Below are positions 46,069-57,405 of a stretch of 64,000 bases of DNA, piece by piece. Every line of letters starts with the position of its first letter. The stretch's first letter is position 1. Both the position numbers and the translations under genes were made by a program. The stretch is taken from the NCBI GenBank assembly GCA_021613535.1, contig CP075492.1:18476001-18540000 (forward strand), read 5' to 3'. The notes beneath the pieces are model-generated. The model was not told where the DNA came from, did no database searches, and saw nothing but the letters and a program-made list of their open reading frames with translations. This stretch comes from Adineta vaga. Taxonomy: Eukaryota; Rotifera.

Positions 46069-46510
46069 TTGAGCTGATATTTGAGCATATAGGGTAGTAT
46101 AGGCTAGAATATCATCTAGAGGATTTTGATGGAGTCGAATTATGAATTAGAATATCCTAGAATTTTTAGCGTAAAATAATGTATCCTCGTTGAGATATTG
46201 AATTTTCAAATAAATCGTCATTCTGCGTTCCGTGTTGAAAAAACAAATATTTCTTTCTAATTCAATATCTCAACGAGCATACATTATTTTACGCTGAAAA
46301 TTCTTGGATATTCTAATGATGATTAGGCCTACTAATGGGAGAAATTTCAGCTCTAAATTCCTCTCTTTCACTTTTTGCTCTACATCACAAAAACTGTGAA
46401 AAAATCAGCAAAAAACCACATAATTCGACTCCAGAGGCCTATCGGCCCAAATCCTTCTAGGATTATTCTAGCCTTACTGGCCCCTACATATGGCCAAAAT
46501 ATCAGCTCAA
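46069..46510. mobile_element. foldback MITE (~440 bp)
   Basis: The ends are TTGAGCTGATATTT and AAATATCAGCTCAA. The stem continues inward through GGCTAGAATA and GGAGTCGAATTATG (left) against their complements (right). A second inner stem has AGCGTAAAATAATGTAT and CTCGTTGAGATATTGAATT. Nearly the whole unit is self-complementary and there is no ORF. No target duplication was clear. Confidence 0.75.
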
Positions 46511-46979
46511 AAGCCGTTGGACAGTTGGGACTGTTTCCTCGTAAGTAAAAAATCATTTTTGATTTTATTACGTATTGTAAATGTATAGGTCATCAAATAT
46601 GTGTGTGTTTCATTGCGAAATATATGTAGAAGAAATCGAAATAAAATATTTAGTAAATCCAATATTCAAATAATATCGATGAATCTTCTAGATTGTCCTT
46701 TTACATAGAAAAGTGTATGGACCATCATAAGATTCCGCCAATGATGGATCAGTAAATTTCAACAGATGTACATCATTGATCAAAGGTAAGTCCATCATCT
46801 TTCGGATCATCAAAACATTGTGCATGTCGAAAATGAAATTGTAAACAAAGGATGAACAGAATGCTGAGAAAAACAGTAAACTAAATGTGAGGGAATAGTT
46901 GAATTCAAATTTTAAGGTTGATATATTAAGGAATTTAAAACAATTTTAAATCCAATAAAAAAAGACTTCAATGAAGCTT

Positions 46980-48202
46980 TTAAACAGTTGGATAACTAGC
47001 CAATGTAGCAATTCCACATTGGTTTTTCTTGTTACGACTCATCCAGATATAACCTTTAATACCCCATGAGGTACCCCATGAATTTTTCACAATATAATAA
47101 TCATGTCCGCTTTTACTACCATAACCAACAGCTAAAACACCATGATCAAGTTGTTCTGGTGAACATTGTTTTTCATTGTAAACACCTGATTTATAGAGTT
47201 GAAATGATGTTTGTGAAGCATCGATAGCAACTGAAACTGGACCAACTGTGGCAATTGCATCTTGTAAATCATCTTCACTGTATTGTTTAACGTCTTTACA
47301 TCCCTATGAAAAGAAAAAACAAAATTATTCTTATCTAAGCTAGAAGAAAAATAAAATACTTACAGTATCTGTGGCACCAACGTTTTTAGTATTGAATCGG
47401 CATGTATCATCACGAGCTTCATATGGATAGCTAGTTTCGGTATCAATACCATTATTTTCTTTGATGTATTTGAAGGCATTGTCCATTAAACCACCATCAC
47501 ATCCATAATTACCATAATCAGTTGAACAATCAACTAAATTTTGTTCAGAAAGTGAAACAAGTTGTTGTGTTTTAGCGAAGTGTTGTCCTTCAAGTGCACC
47601 AGTTGTTGAAAAAGCCCAACATGAACCACATTGACCTTGATCTTTTATTGGTGTTACGTAGCCTTTTGTACGCCAATCTATTTCATTTCAAAAGCAAATT
47701 TATACAAATCATATCAATTTTTTTCAAAACATACCAACAGTAGTTGGTCTTTTGAAGTTGGTTGGAGCAACATATTGATCACAAGTACCAGAAAAGCTAA
47801 CATTTGAACTACGTTTAAGACCATTCATTTGTTTAACGAATTCTTTGTTAGTCTACAACTGCTAATATAAAAAGATTTGATAAGAATTTAATAAAAACAT
47901 ACCATATCACCATATTTATTCATTCCTAATGTATAAGTATGTAAACCAATATCGGCTTCAAGATTGTGTTTTCTAATAAGAGCAATATGATCTTCCCAAA
48001 TTGATCGACTAAAAATAAAAATGCAGTTACTAAAAATAATGACGAAAAGATTCTCTTACCGTGTTATTTCTTCTGCATTTGATGCATATTGTTTTTCATA
48101 GGTGCGTTTGAATAAGCTCCATGTTGAATCTAATGTTGTATCAAATGTTGGTATGGAGTAGACATAGGCGAAAAGACAGCAGAGAGCAATGAAAGCTTTC
48201 AT
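46980..48202 (-). CDS. cathepsin L-like papain-family cysteine protease (5 exons)
   Basis: Exons 48202-48060, 48008-47903, 47852-47735, 47677-47364 and 47303-46980 join in phase over introns of 50-60 bp and give 334 residues, the usual size. [16 protein letters not shown] is the signal peptide. The I29 propeptide (about 25-80) has an ERFNIN-like helix ([12 protein letters not shown]) and the GMNKYGDM block. The mature enzyme starts near the DWR motif. Catalytic residues are Cys in [11 protein letters not shown], His in [11 protein letters not shown] and Asn in YYIVKNSWG, with the oxyanion Gln in DQGQCG. The GCDGGLMD block is typical of cathepsin L/S/K. It is a lysosomal or secreted endopeptidase, probably digestive. 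The gene looks intact, with TAA at 46980. The long upstream AT-rich stretch would hold the promoter. Confidence 0.95.
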
Positions 48203-49081
48203 TGTAAATATTCAACTTTTTTTATCGAAGGACAACAATGAAAAATACTGAATTTTACACTGGTATATATATATATATATGTGATAGTTATTTTTTGTTA
48301 TGTCAGTGTTTTTTAAAGATAATAAAAACCTAAAAAAACCTATGCTATTATCGATATTCTTTTCTTTTTCGTTATAAAAATATGACAATGCAAAGAATAA
48401 CATACGTAGTCATGTTTAGTGTTTGTTTCTAATTCAAATGACAAGGATTTTTTTTTGCCAGTTCATTTTAAATATCATCTGTTATTTTTTCTGTTTAGTT
48501 TTTGTAGCAGATTTAGAACCGAATCCACAGACCGATTTCAGACAGCGATAGATAATTTGGTATTGAGTAATATCGATATATCACTTTATGGATCTCATAT
48601 ATCTTATCTATTAAAATGAAGAAAATCATTTCAAATTGAAAATGCTTGTGCTTTATCTTCTTTTTTCTTTTCATCATAGTAGATATTTATATTTACAGCT
48701 TGTTCTCTTAGTCCATATTGAAGTGACAATCATTCAAGTTAACAAAATTGAGAAAATGTTGAATGTTGTAATAGGCATATCAATTCATTATTGAACATTA
48801 AAATTAGGGAATATTTAATTACAATATTTACAAATGTGATCTATAAATATATTCAGTATCACTGTTGCACTCAAGATGGTGAAACATTAGTGGTCCGATA
48901 ACCCCGATTGACAATATTTTCATGTGTCTTTCGTCATTGTTCAAAAATTATAAAGACATAAATGCGGATAACATTATCTTTTTTAAGCTTATACATGATT
49001 CTTCTATGGAATTGTAGATGACAATGAAGAAAGTACACTCACATCGATTACTCATGAAATTTCGAGATAAATCTTATGTTA
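48203..49081. other. AT-rich intergenic stretch
   Basis: Upstream of the protease. It holds a (TA)n run at about 48262-48282; no gene was recognised. Confidence 0.5.
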
Positions 49082-50239
49082 TTAGGTTGGTAAGAAATTT
49101 TTTGCGTTTTTTTTTGAAAATTTTCTTTTTATTTTTTAAGTTAAAAAATACAACTAACTTTCAACGATATATGCTCCATTATTGTCTATGACCTGTCGCC
49201 AACGCTGTGGTAAAGAAAGGATCCCATGTTCGTAGAACTCCTGGGACTTTTGGCGAAAATAGTTGAGCAGATCCATTTTTAGGTCATTCACGTCGTCGAA
49301 TTTTTTTTCGCGTAAATCATTCGAAAGAGAACGAAACAAATGGTAGTCTGCTGGAGCCAAGTCAGGAGAATAAGGTGGATGAGGAACCGTAATTCAGCCA
49401 AGCTTCAATAATTTTTCACGGGTCGACTTTGCAATGTGTGGTCTTGCGTTATCATGTAACCATTTGGTAGAATTTCCCAATGAATAACTCCTTTAATACT
49501 CCACCAGACACTCAGCATCAACTTCTTAGGATGTGGATCAGTCTTCGGTGTTGCTACGCCTGTTTGACCAGTGCTCAACCACTGACGTCCACGCGTGTAA
49601 TTAACATACAACACCCACTTCTCATCGCCAGTAATCAGATTGGATAACCATTGATAGTTGCGATGAGATGTGATTAAATCCATACATGTATCAACTCTCT
49701 GTTGCAGTTGATGTGACGATAATTCATGAGGTATCCATACTCCATATTTCCAAGTCTTGCCTAATTCTTTCAGATGTTTTTCCACCGTAGTATGAGAACA
49801 CCCAAGCTGCTCTGCTAAACACCGTAAAGTCGATCGAGGATCTTGTTCGATAAGCTGCTTTAGAAAATCCACATCCAGTTCCATTGGTCGACCGGATCGA
49901 GGTACATCGTCGAGTTCTAAATCCCGATTCTCGAAATGATTGAACCAACGTTGCGCGGTACGAGTGGAGACTAGACCCTGACCCATCGTACCGCATATGT
50001 TGTTGGCTGCTTCCGTTGCTTTGTGACCCAAACGAAATTCATGAAGTAAAAGCACCCGAATCTCTCTATGAGAAAGATTTATTTCTGATTCGACATCAAC
50101 GTCCATATCGATGATTTTTTTATCATTCGAAAGACATTCATGTCCTATATATATACCCTTAGTATGGAAACTTCTAGAACTTTCTAGGTTATTCTACAAG
50201 ATGTTAGAAAAAAACGACAGAACTTTGTTGACAACCCAA
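49082..50239 (-). mobile_element. mariner DD34D element, degenerate
   Basis: The terminal repeats TTAGGTTGGTAAGAAA and TTGGGTTGTCAACAAA are flanked by TA (49080-49081 and 50240-50241), and the 1158 bp is near full mariner length. The transposase starts at ATG 50106 with intact helix-turn-helix regions (REIRVLLLHEFRLGHKATEA, TAQRWFNHFENRDLELDD) and first catalytic Asp in ITGDEKWVLYVN. After about 49440 the frame is lost and roughly 40 codons are missing before HDNARPH. That block reads in another frame, has a TGA in place of a Trp codon, and continues with PPYSPDLAPADYHLF to 49154. The spacing of the last two Asp residues is 34. The element is inactive. Confidence 0.9.
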
Positions 50240-50572
50240 TATTTTTGCTTTGTCATCAAAGACAGAAAGAAAATATTGTGACTTGTCGTATTTTTCAAAT
50301 AAATGTATTTATATTTATTTTAACTTCGAAGCAGATACAAGAATATAGATAGAATTGTAAATCTGGATTACATGTGTTAGAAATGACAAAGAAAAGGATA
50401 TGAGTGTAGATGCAGAAGGAGAGAAATCAATTGAGGGTGCGATATTGCAATAAATATAAAGTTCTGTAAAAGAATTGTTGTATAGTTGTATGGTTAATAG
50501 TAAATGAATAGTTGAAGAAGTAACAGATAATGTCATTTGAAACTTGAATTCAAATTTGACACTACTGTTCAA

Positions 50573-53500
50573 TTATGATCGAAAAGAAAGTCTAATTTGT
50601 TTAAGTGATTTCTTAAATTCTTTCATATACAATCGAGATGGTAAAACAAATATAACAAATGTAAGTAATGGTGGAATAAATGAAATAAAATAACCCGATA
50701 GAGGTAACCAAATATTACGAGTTGAATTCATACAATCGGACATAAATGAAAAAATCAAACGTGGTAATGTTAATAGAACTAAAACAATTGGTGCAATGAG
50801 TAGATTTTTATGTTCTCGAAATTGTTCTTGTAAAATTTGTTGATAAGTTAAACGACATTGTGTTTTTCTTCGTCGTTTACTTGTAGCTATAATAATAATG
50901 AAAGCTGAAAGTAAATTCAGTAAAAATGGAACAAAAAAATGAATTAAATGAAATATCGAATCAAATATTTGAAATTGTGATGAATACTTAACAATACACC
51001 AAATACGTTTTTCTACTTCGATATCTTGATGATTATTATCGTATAATAAACGTCGATGAATTGGATCATGAATTGTTGTAACTATCGTCCAAAATAGAAA
51101 CATAATTATAATATATTTTGCCATTTGTTTACTTTTTTTCTTATTAAACATAACACCTTGAAATGCTGTAAAAGCTCTTTCAGAAGCTACACATGCATTT
51201 AAATATTGATCCATACAAAGACTCGTTCGAAGTAAAAAATCAAGTGTATAACATTGAACTTTCAAGAATAAATCATTCGTCATATAATTCATTTGTGTAA
51301 TTAACAAAATAATAAATTTCAAGATAAATACAACCATTGTAAATAACGATGCTACTGATGATCCCATCAAATAAAGACCACAACCAGTTTGTTGTAATTC
51401 TTGATTTTTAAAAGTTAGAAATGAAATAATACTATTAATTATACCTAAAATTGATATTATAATTGTTAATGTTAAACTCATTTTAATAATAAATAATTGA
51501 TCGATTAAGCTCACATTTGGTTGAATATAATAACCGAGAATTGCATCAAGTGAAAGACCAAATGAATGTGAACTAAATTGACATAATGTTCCATGAAAAC
51601 ATTTTGGACAAACACAAATCGATTCTTTAGGACATTTTGGATCATTTTGAATACATTCTCCATTATTTTCACAATCACTTAATCCATAACATGTTTGACT
51701 TGTTTTACTATTGAAATTAAAACAATTACTTAATCTTTGATGATTAAAATCATAACATAAACAAAAATAATCATCATCATAGAAACAATTAAGATCCGGT
51801 GCATATTTTTCACATGGAATTTGATAATATTTTACACGACGAAATTGATGATAGGAAAGAATTGTTTCATTTAGAACTTCACTAACATGTTTACAACGAT
51901 ATGATGGTAAAATTGTTTGATTATATTTTTTTATATTCCACATATTTCTATTTTGAACGAGAATTAAATAATAATTTTTCAATAGTTGAGCTATTGCAAT
52001 ATTAAAACGTGTTGTCCAATAAATAATAATTTCTTTTTGATAAAAAGTTATTCGTTGTACATCAGAACTTTGAGTTACTAAATGAGTATTCTGATCTACA
52101 TCATGAATAAAATGAATAATAATCGATTGTGGTAAATGAATCTCTTTATGAAATGTTAAATTTATAAACGGAACAACATCTTCACAGTTTGTACCACTAA
52201 ATCCTCTTCGACAAACACAAATATAACTTTGACTTAATATGAACTGTTTATTATCAGGTATACATTGACCTCCATTTTTACATATTGAATTTTCATCCGA
52301 TTGTTGACATGTATTACTCCACAGTAGACATCGAGAACCCCACCTATTTATTGGACAAACACATACGGATTGATTATTAACTGCTACACCAATCGATAAT
52401 GAATGAGATGAACATTGAGAAGTATAACGAATTGTACAAGATTTTCCATACCATCCGTCATAACATTGACAAAATGTTGAACCTTGTCGATCATTTATAT
52501 AATTAATACATTGTCCATGATGACAGGATTGATTGGAGCATGTTTTCGTTGTATGATTTCGACGTGGAATAATCAATTGAGTAGCAATACGATTAACAGG
52601 TAAGAAGGAAAACTTAATCGGAATGAAGAAACTTCCTCGATATGTTAGACCGATCTTTTCATAAACATCGATATGTATTGAATAGTTTTTCGAAAATAAA
52701 AATGAAGATATTGGGTGTAAAAGATAAATATTATATTTCATTGAACAATCTCTTTGATAGAAATACGTATATTGTTCATAAGAATAAATAATACGTTGAT
52801 CATTATCATTATCAATTAATATAACAACAAATGTAAATAAAGTTCGACGAGAATCAGAATGAACTTGAAATTTTAAAGTTAAACTAATACGTTGTCGATC
52901 ATATTGACATGCTTCACCATAATAACTCGGTGGACAAAGACATGCTTTACTTGATCGATTCTTTTCACTATCCAACCAAACATGTATAGGAAGTCCACGA
53001 TAACAACGTTGTTCCTCTTTAGAATAACTCCAACAGAGGGGAAAACGTTCTTTTGATTTTGTCACTTCGATTTGTTTGATTGATTTTTTCTTCGGAAATT
53101 CCATATGATTAAGTTTGAAATATGCCATCGTATTTGTAAACTCATTCCAAAATCGGTCACAGAAAAATGTGTGTGCTTCGGTACGATTTAAAGAATATTC
53201 GTATGAACAAATATCATTCGATTTAGTAAGATTTCGAAATGAAGAACAAAGTTGTTCGTCTTCTTCATTCATACATCGATTATTCTCTGAACATAACCGA
53301 CTCGAATCTATACAAGTATGATTCATATTATTTATACAGTAAAAGTTTCCCGTAGATAATAGTTGAGTTGATCGACATAATTTCGGTTCATCAGTTGCAC
53401 CAACACAATCAATTCGACCATCACCTGCTTGTTCCAATGGTAAACATATTAATTTATACGTTTTTGGTGAAACACATTGATGAGAATTAAATGGACATTT

Positions 53501-55327
53501 TAACATAGAATTACAATTAATTTCATCAGCACCATTCCAACAATTCCATTTCGAATCACATCGTGTATAAGTATTATTACATTGCCAATGATCACAATCA
53601 GTTTCGTCAGTTTCATATCGATTATCAATAAGAACAGGATTCAATTGTGTATAACTATCACATATAGAACTAAATGGAATAAAATCTTTTCGTTGATCAT
53701 ATATTTTCATTCTATCTTCACATGAAATTATATCATCTGAACTACAATCACAATCATCATTATAAATTAAATCAATTGAAATACATTTTTCAGTTAATCT
53801 ACATTTAAAATGACCTTTTACACAAGTATCATTAATTAATGGACAATACTCATCATCATGATAATCACAATCCTTAATACCATCACATAATTGATCAGCA
53901 AAAATGCATTTCAATGAATTAAAACATTGATACATTTTTGTATTATTACAAATTGTTAAGAAAACTGTATTACATTGATAGAGTTGTTTATATATTTCTT
54001 TAATATAATATTCAATATCGGATTTATTGTTTTCACTGTTGAATAATATAGGAAAATCTTGAGGTTTTCGACATGTAAGATTATTAAATGAAATTAATGT
54101 TCGATTAGATAAGAAGTTATGACAATATTGATGATTATAACAGATATAATGAGGTGTAAACATCTGATCTGAATTCATAATAAGTTCTTTAAAATAAAGA
54201 AAATAAATATGACTGAATGCAATCGGAGTTGCTGGTATTAAGAATTGTTCTGGACATGTTATGTTTATCATATCAATAAATGTTTGATTAAAATGATGAT
54301 TTTCACATTTTGGATCAAATTCTTTCGTAATATTAAAATAACATTTAAATACTAACCAACAATCATCCGATACTGAATTCGGTGTTTCAATAAATATGAG
54401 TTTTTTTAATAATTGTATATGCTCAGATACTGTTGAATATAATCCATGCTGAGATGAACGTATGTTTTTATATCGAATAAATTGTAAATCTTCATTGAAA
54501 AATGTTGGTTCATTACTTGGAAAAAAAAGCAACAACTGTTTACTAGTATACAGTTGATCTGATTCATCAAGACATTCAATAGCAGTAGGACTATCTCTAT
54601 AGAAATCTTTCGGAATACATTGACCATTTTTACATTGATATTCATTTTCATTACATTCTTGTAATTTAAGTTGCCAACAATATTTTTCATCAAATCCGTC
54701 ATTGAAACAATCAACAATACCATCACATATTTCATACCAACCAAGACATACTGATGTGGAACCACGATTACATTCTAAATGGATATAACATGTTCGATTT
54801 GGTGGTTTATATGTCTGACAATAGTATTCATGAACTAAATTATTTAAGGATGAATGATGAGACCCAAAAGTATCCAATGAATATTGACATTGTGGACCAA
54901 ATCTTGGTGATGTACAATTGTAAAATCTCGAAGAAGATTCAACTATTTCACTGGGATTTAGAGATCGTTGATTACGATATGTTTCATAATCTTCGATAAG
55001 TTTCATAGATGCTGACCAAAGATATAATTGTTCACTAGTGATATTTTGTTGATAGAGTTCAGCAAATGTAAATCTCTTCTCGTTGTTATTTTCGAATATA
55101 TTCCATTTTGATGGCCATTCAGTTAGACAATATGACATCGTTTGATAAGACTCACCCATCAATTCCGTAGCAGCTGATAGATACAGACAATCATGTAATA
55201 ATGTCGTATACATTTCATTTTCATTTGTCCAATCGGAATGATGAAGATTAATATGAGGTGTTGCAAGGATTACATAGAATTGAATTAAATAGAAGATATA
55301 GGTTTTTATCATCTTCAATCTATACAC
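50573..55327 (-). CDS. LDLa/EGF-repeat receptor with 7TM domain (single exon)
   Basis: An uninterrupted 1584-residue frame starts at ATG 55327, although MIKTYIF a few codons on is an equally good start for the signal peptide. The ectodomain has at least six LDL-receptor class A-like modules (CDGIVDCFNDGFDEKYC, CKNGQCIPK, CDGIKDCDYHDDEYC, CRLTEKCIS, CWNGADEINC, CSENNRCMNEEDEQLC). They are followed by EGF modules (CHHGQCIN...CYDGWYGKSC, CKNGGQCIP...CRRGFSGTNC, CENNGECIQ...CFHGTLC). From about residue 1275 seven hydrophobic helices form a rhodopsin-like bundle ending near RLYMKEFKKSLKQIRLSFRS. It should be a plasma-membrane receptor binding an extracellular ligand through the LDLa/EGF array. This fusion is a family expanded in bdelloids. 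Absence of introns over 4.7 kb contrasts with its neighbours and suggests spread by retroposition or a long intronless lineage. Confidence 0.9.
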   Translation of the reverse strand: MYRLKMIKTYIFYLIQFYVILATPHINLHHSDWTNENEMYTTLLHDCLYLSAATELMGESYQTMSYCLTEWPSKWNIFENNNEKRFTFAELYQQNITSEQLYLWSASMKLIEDYETYRNQRSLNPSEIVESSSRFYNCTSPRFGPQCQYSLDTFGSHHSSLNNLVHEYYCQTYKPPNRTCYIHLECNRGSTSVCLGWYEICDGIVDCFNDGFDEKYCWQLKLQECNENEYQCKNGQCIPKDFYRDSPTAIECLDESDQLYTSKQLLLFFPSNEPTFFNEDLQFIRYKNIRSSQHGLYSTVSEHIQLLKKLIFIETPNSVSDDCWLVFKCYFNITKEFDPKCENHHFNQTFIDMINITCPEQFLIPATPIAFSHIYFLYFKELIMNSDQMFTPHYICYNHQYCHNFLSNRTLISFNNLTCRKPQDFPILFNSENNKSDIEYYIKEIYKQLYQCNTVFLTICNNTKMYQCFNSLKCIFADQLCDGIKDCDYHDDEYCPLINDTCVKGHFKCRLTEKCISIDLIYNDDCDCSSDDIISCEDRMKIYDQRKDFIPFSSICDSYTQLNPVLIDNRYETDETDCDHWQCNNTYTRCDSKWNCWNGADEINCNSMLKCPFNSHQCVSPKTYKLICLPLEQAGDGRIDCVGATDEPKLCRSTQLLSTGNFYCINNMNHTCIDSSRLCSENNRCMNEEDEQLCSSFRNLTKSNDICSYEYSLNRTEAHTFFCDRFWNEFTNTMAYFKLNHMEFPKKKSIKQIEVTKSKERFPLCWSYSKEEQRCYRGLPIHVWLDSEKNRSSKACLCPPSYYGEACQYDRQRISLTLKFQVHSDSRRTLFTFVVILIDNDNDQRIIYSYEQYTYFYQRDCSMKYNIYLLHPISSFLFSKNYSIHIDVYEKIGLTYRGSFFIPIKFSFLPVNRIATQLIIPRRNHTTKTCSNQSCHHGQCINYINDRQGSTFCQCYDGWYGKSCTIRYTSQCSSHSLSIGVAVNNQSVCVCPINRWGSRCLLWSNTCQQSDENSICKNGGQCIPDNKQFILSQSYICVCRRGFSGTNCEDVVPFINLTFHKEIHLPQSIIIHFIHDVDQNTHLVTQSSDVQRITFYQKEIIIYWTTRFNIAIAQLLKNYYLILVQNRNMWNIKKYNQTILPSYRCKHVSEVLNETILSYHQFRRVKYYQIPCEKYAPDLNCFYDDDYFCLCYDFNHQRLSNCFNFNSKTSQTCYGLSDCENNGECIQNDPKCPKESICVCPKCFHGTLCQFSSHSFGLSLDAILGYYIQPNVSLIDQLFIIKMSLTLTIIISILGIINSIISFLTFKNQELQQTGCGLYLMGSSVASLFTMVVFILKFIILLITQMNYMTNDLFLKVQCYTLDFLLRTSLCMDQYLNACVASERAFTAFQGVMFNKKKSKQMAKYIIIMFLFWTIVTTIHDPIHRRLLYDNNHQDIEVEKRIWCIVKYSSQFQIFDSIFHLIHFFVPFLLNLLSAFIIIIATSKRRRKTQCRLTYQQILQEQFREHKNLLIAPIVLVLLTLPRLIFSFMSDCMNSTRNIWLPLSGYFISFIPPLLTFVIFVLPSRLYMKEFKKSLKQIRLSFRS

Positions 55328-55360
55328 ATAAAGAAGAAAATTTGTTTATTTGTTCGCATC

Positions 55361-55389
55361 TTGAGGGCGTAGGTGAAATTTCACCCAAA
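55361..55389. repeat. telomere-like hairpin T11 (degenerate)
   Basis: TTGAGGGCGTAGGTGAAATT then TCACCCAAA; a compact stem GGTGAAATTTCACC. Confidence 0.5.
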
Positions 55390-56644
55390 TGCTTATGTGA
55401 TGGCAAATGTCATCAAACTATCCATGACATTTCTGTCTATACAAGAAAAAGTAGACAGGAGGCGGGACACGAAAGGTGGTTGAGATTTAACCGGGCTTCG
55501 ATTAATTAATTTGATCGATTTTTAGAGTATCCATCTATTACTATGTTCTCACACACATTTGATTTTGTTACACGGAGATAAGGACGATTCAGAAATAAGA
55601 TACCCATCCCCACAAAATATTTGTTGGACTATCTTGTTTTATCGTTATGAAGTCTAGGGCATTTTAGGTACGAACTGAAGTGGAAACAGAATGGATATAT
55701 ATCTGTACGGTTGTGAACCAACATCTGGTACTTTCACTAGTATGAGAATGTAATGATTTTTAATCCCAAAATATCTTTACGTTTCTCCAGTCAAAAAAAG
55801 CGAGATTTACCGTTCAGTTTGAAATTAAAATTACTTTTACGGATATAGATTTTTTTAACATCTGGTTTTTATCAGGCGTCCTATGTTGTTTTAACGATTT
55901 ATCTCACACAAACAGTATGACTGAACTACTCTCACATTCTCATTGCTGTTTTTTTCAAGGGTTTCTTCTTTTTCTCTCTTCAGTTGTTTTTTCTGTGATA
56001 TGATTCTTGTCCGTCTTTCTGATCAAATCTCCTCTCTTACATGTGCTTCGTGATATTAACATAAAAGATAAGGGAATAAATACTAAGAAACAGTAAGAAA
56101 AATGAGTATAAAATCCACTTTTTTTTAAAATTAACAGACGTCATATATACATTATCACTTCATTAAGCTGTTTTCTTTTTTATGATAAGCCCTAAATATC
56201 AGAACAAGAATGTGAATAAAATTGTATTAATAGGAAAATCAGAAAAAAACAGAAACACTGTTCATATATTTAAAGAGCACAGCATATTTATTTCATTGAT
56301 TCAGATTTTTTAGTATGCGAAGTAGCGTTTTCTCTTGTAAGAGCTGCCGAGAAAACGAAGATATTTTTTGCTTTCTATGTTTGAAAGACATATATTCATT
56401 TTACTATGACGAAAACACCGAATGTTATCTAAATATTTATACAGATGCTTGTGCAATATGGAATTTTTTGCACTTTTATTGCACGTTTGTTGTTGTTATT
56501 GAGCGAAGTGGAAAAATATTCATATAAAACGTAGTTTTATTCGATTGTTTTTACATTTTTTTTCTAACTTTTATGTTTTGATATCATATCAACACGTAAA
56601 TACATTAGGTGAAGATCTTCAAAGACTGTCGTTAATGACAAGTA

Positions 56645-56850
56645 ACGATCGTCGTGCCGACTCACTTTACCCTCGACTGTGGAAGGCAGGTATTTTCTGT
56701 GCCCATAGTCAGACGAATTGATCTAGCAACTTTATATACGAGGAAACGATTCAACTTTTTTTCTCACCCATTTTCACACATTTACCTCCACACCGACAAC
56801 GCAGGCCCATACTCCCGCCTCCATAATTTCACCCAACATCCATGTCTATA
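56645..56850. repeat. dispersed repeat, copy B
   Basis: Diverged copy of 10585-10830: CGTCGTGCCGACTCACTT, CCCTCGACTG, CAGGTATTTT, GACGAATTGATCT, then TCACCCAACATCCATGTCTA. Confidence 0.6.
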
Positions 56851-56967
56851 CCATAAGGGGAGCGAGACTACATCTACTTCAGGTAGTATTTCCAAGTAAG
56901 GTGAAGTAACGATGAAGCCGCGCGAAGTATTTCATTCCTGAAGTCTCGCTTTTCCCCCTTAGTATAA
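56848..56967. repeat. ~120-bp foldback element
   Basis: TATACCATAAGGGGAGCGAGACT is inverted at the right end as AAGTCTCGCTTTTCCCCCTTA; CTTCAGG and CCTGAAG also pair inside. It is followed by a C-rich tract (CCCACACTCACACCCACCC). Confidence 0.6.
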
Positions 56968-57405
56968 CCCACACTCACACCCACCCTACATAAGTGTATT
57001 AATTGTAATAATCAATTTAATCAAATAGATCATTAAACGAAAGACGCAATCAACATCAAACAATCGGAAAAACACAAAACTAAAGAGAATTTCATTCAAT
57101 CTATGATATTTATAGAAAAAAAAACAACTTAATTTGCTTTTCTTTTTGATAAAGTAGAATCATGAAGAAATTCGCATCAGTTTACAACACCATTCAAATA
57201 TCTTTACCTGTGACAGTAAAACATGACGAAAGCACGTAACTAAATCGTAAAGCAATATTTTCTCATCCTATACTCTTGATTTATATTGTTATGTGACCAC
57301 TCTTTCAGTCGAGGTGATATCCAATGAAAAAATAATCTTCTGCTCTTTTATTTGAGTTTATTCACATGTCAAACGCTATTAGTATCTATTACACATCTAT
57401 TTAAA

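Larger units (their letters stand above)
55328..57405. other. intergenic stretch with telomere-like and repeat pieces
   Basis: It holds T11 at 55361-55389, dispersed repeat copy B, and the 56848-56967 foldback. The open frame at 56315-56527 (CKSCRE, CFLC) is short, with no family. Confidence 0.5.

Noticed and set aside
55258-55509. Plus frame across the 5' end of the receptor gene
   Set aside because: Antisense to the receptor signal peptide and then into telomere-like sequence; no domain.
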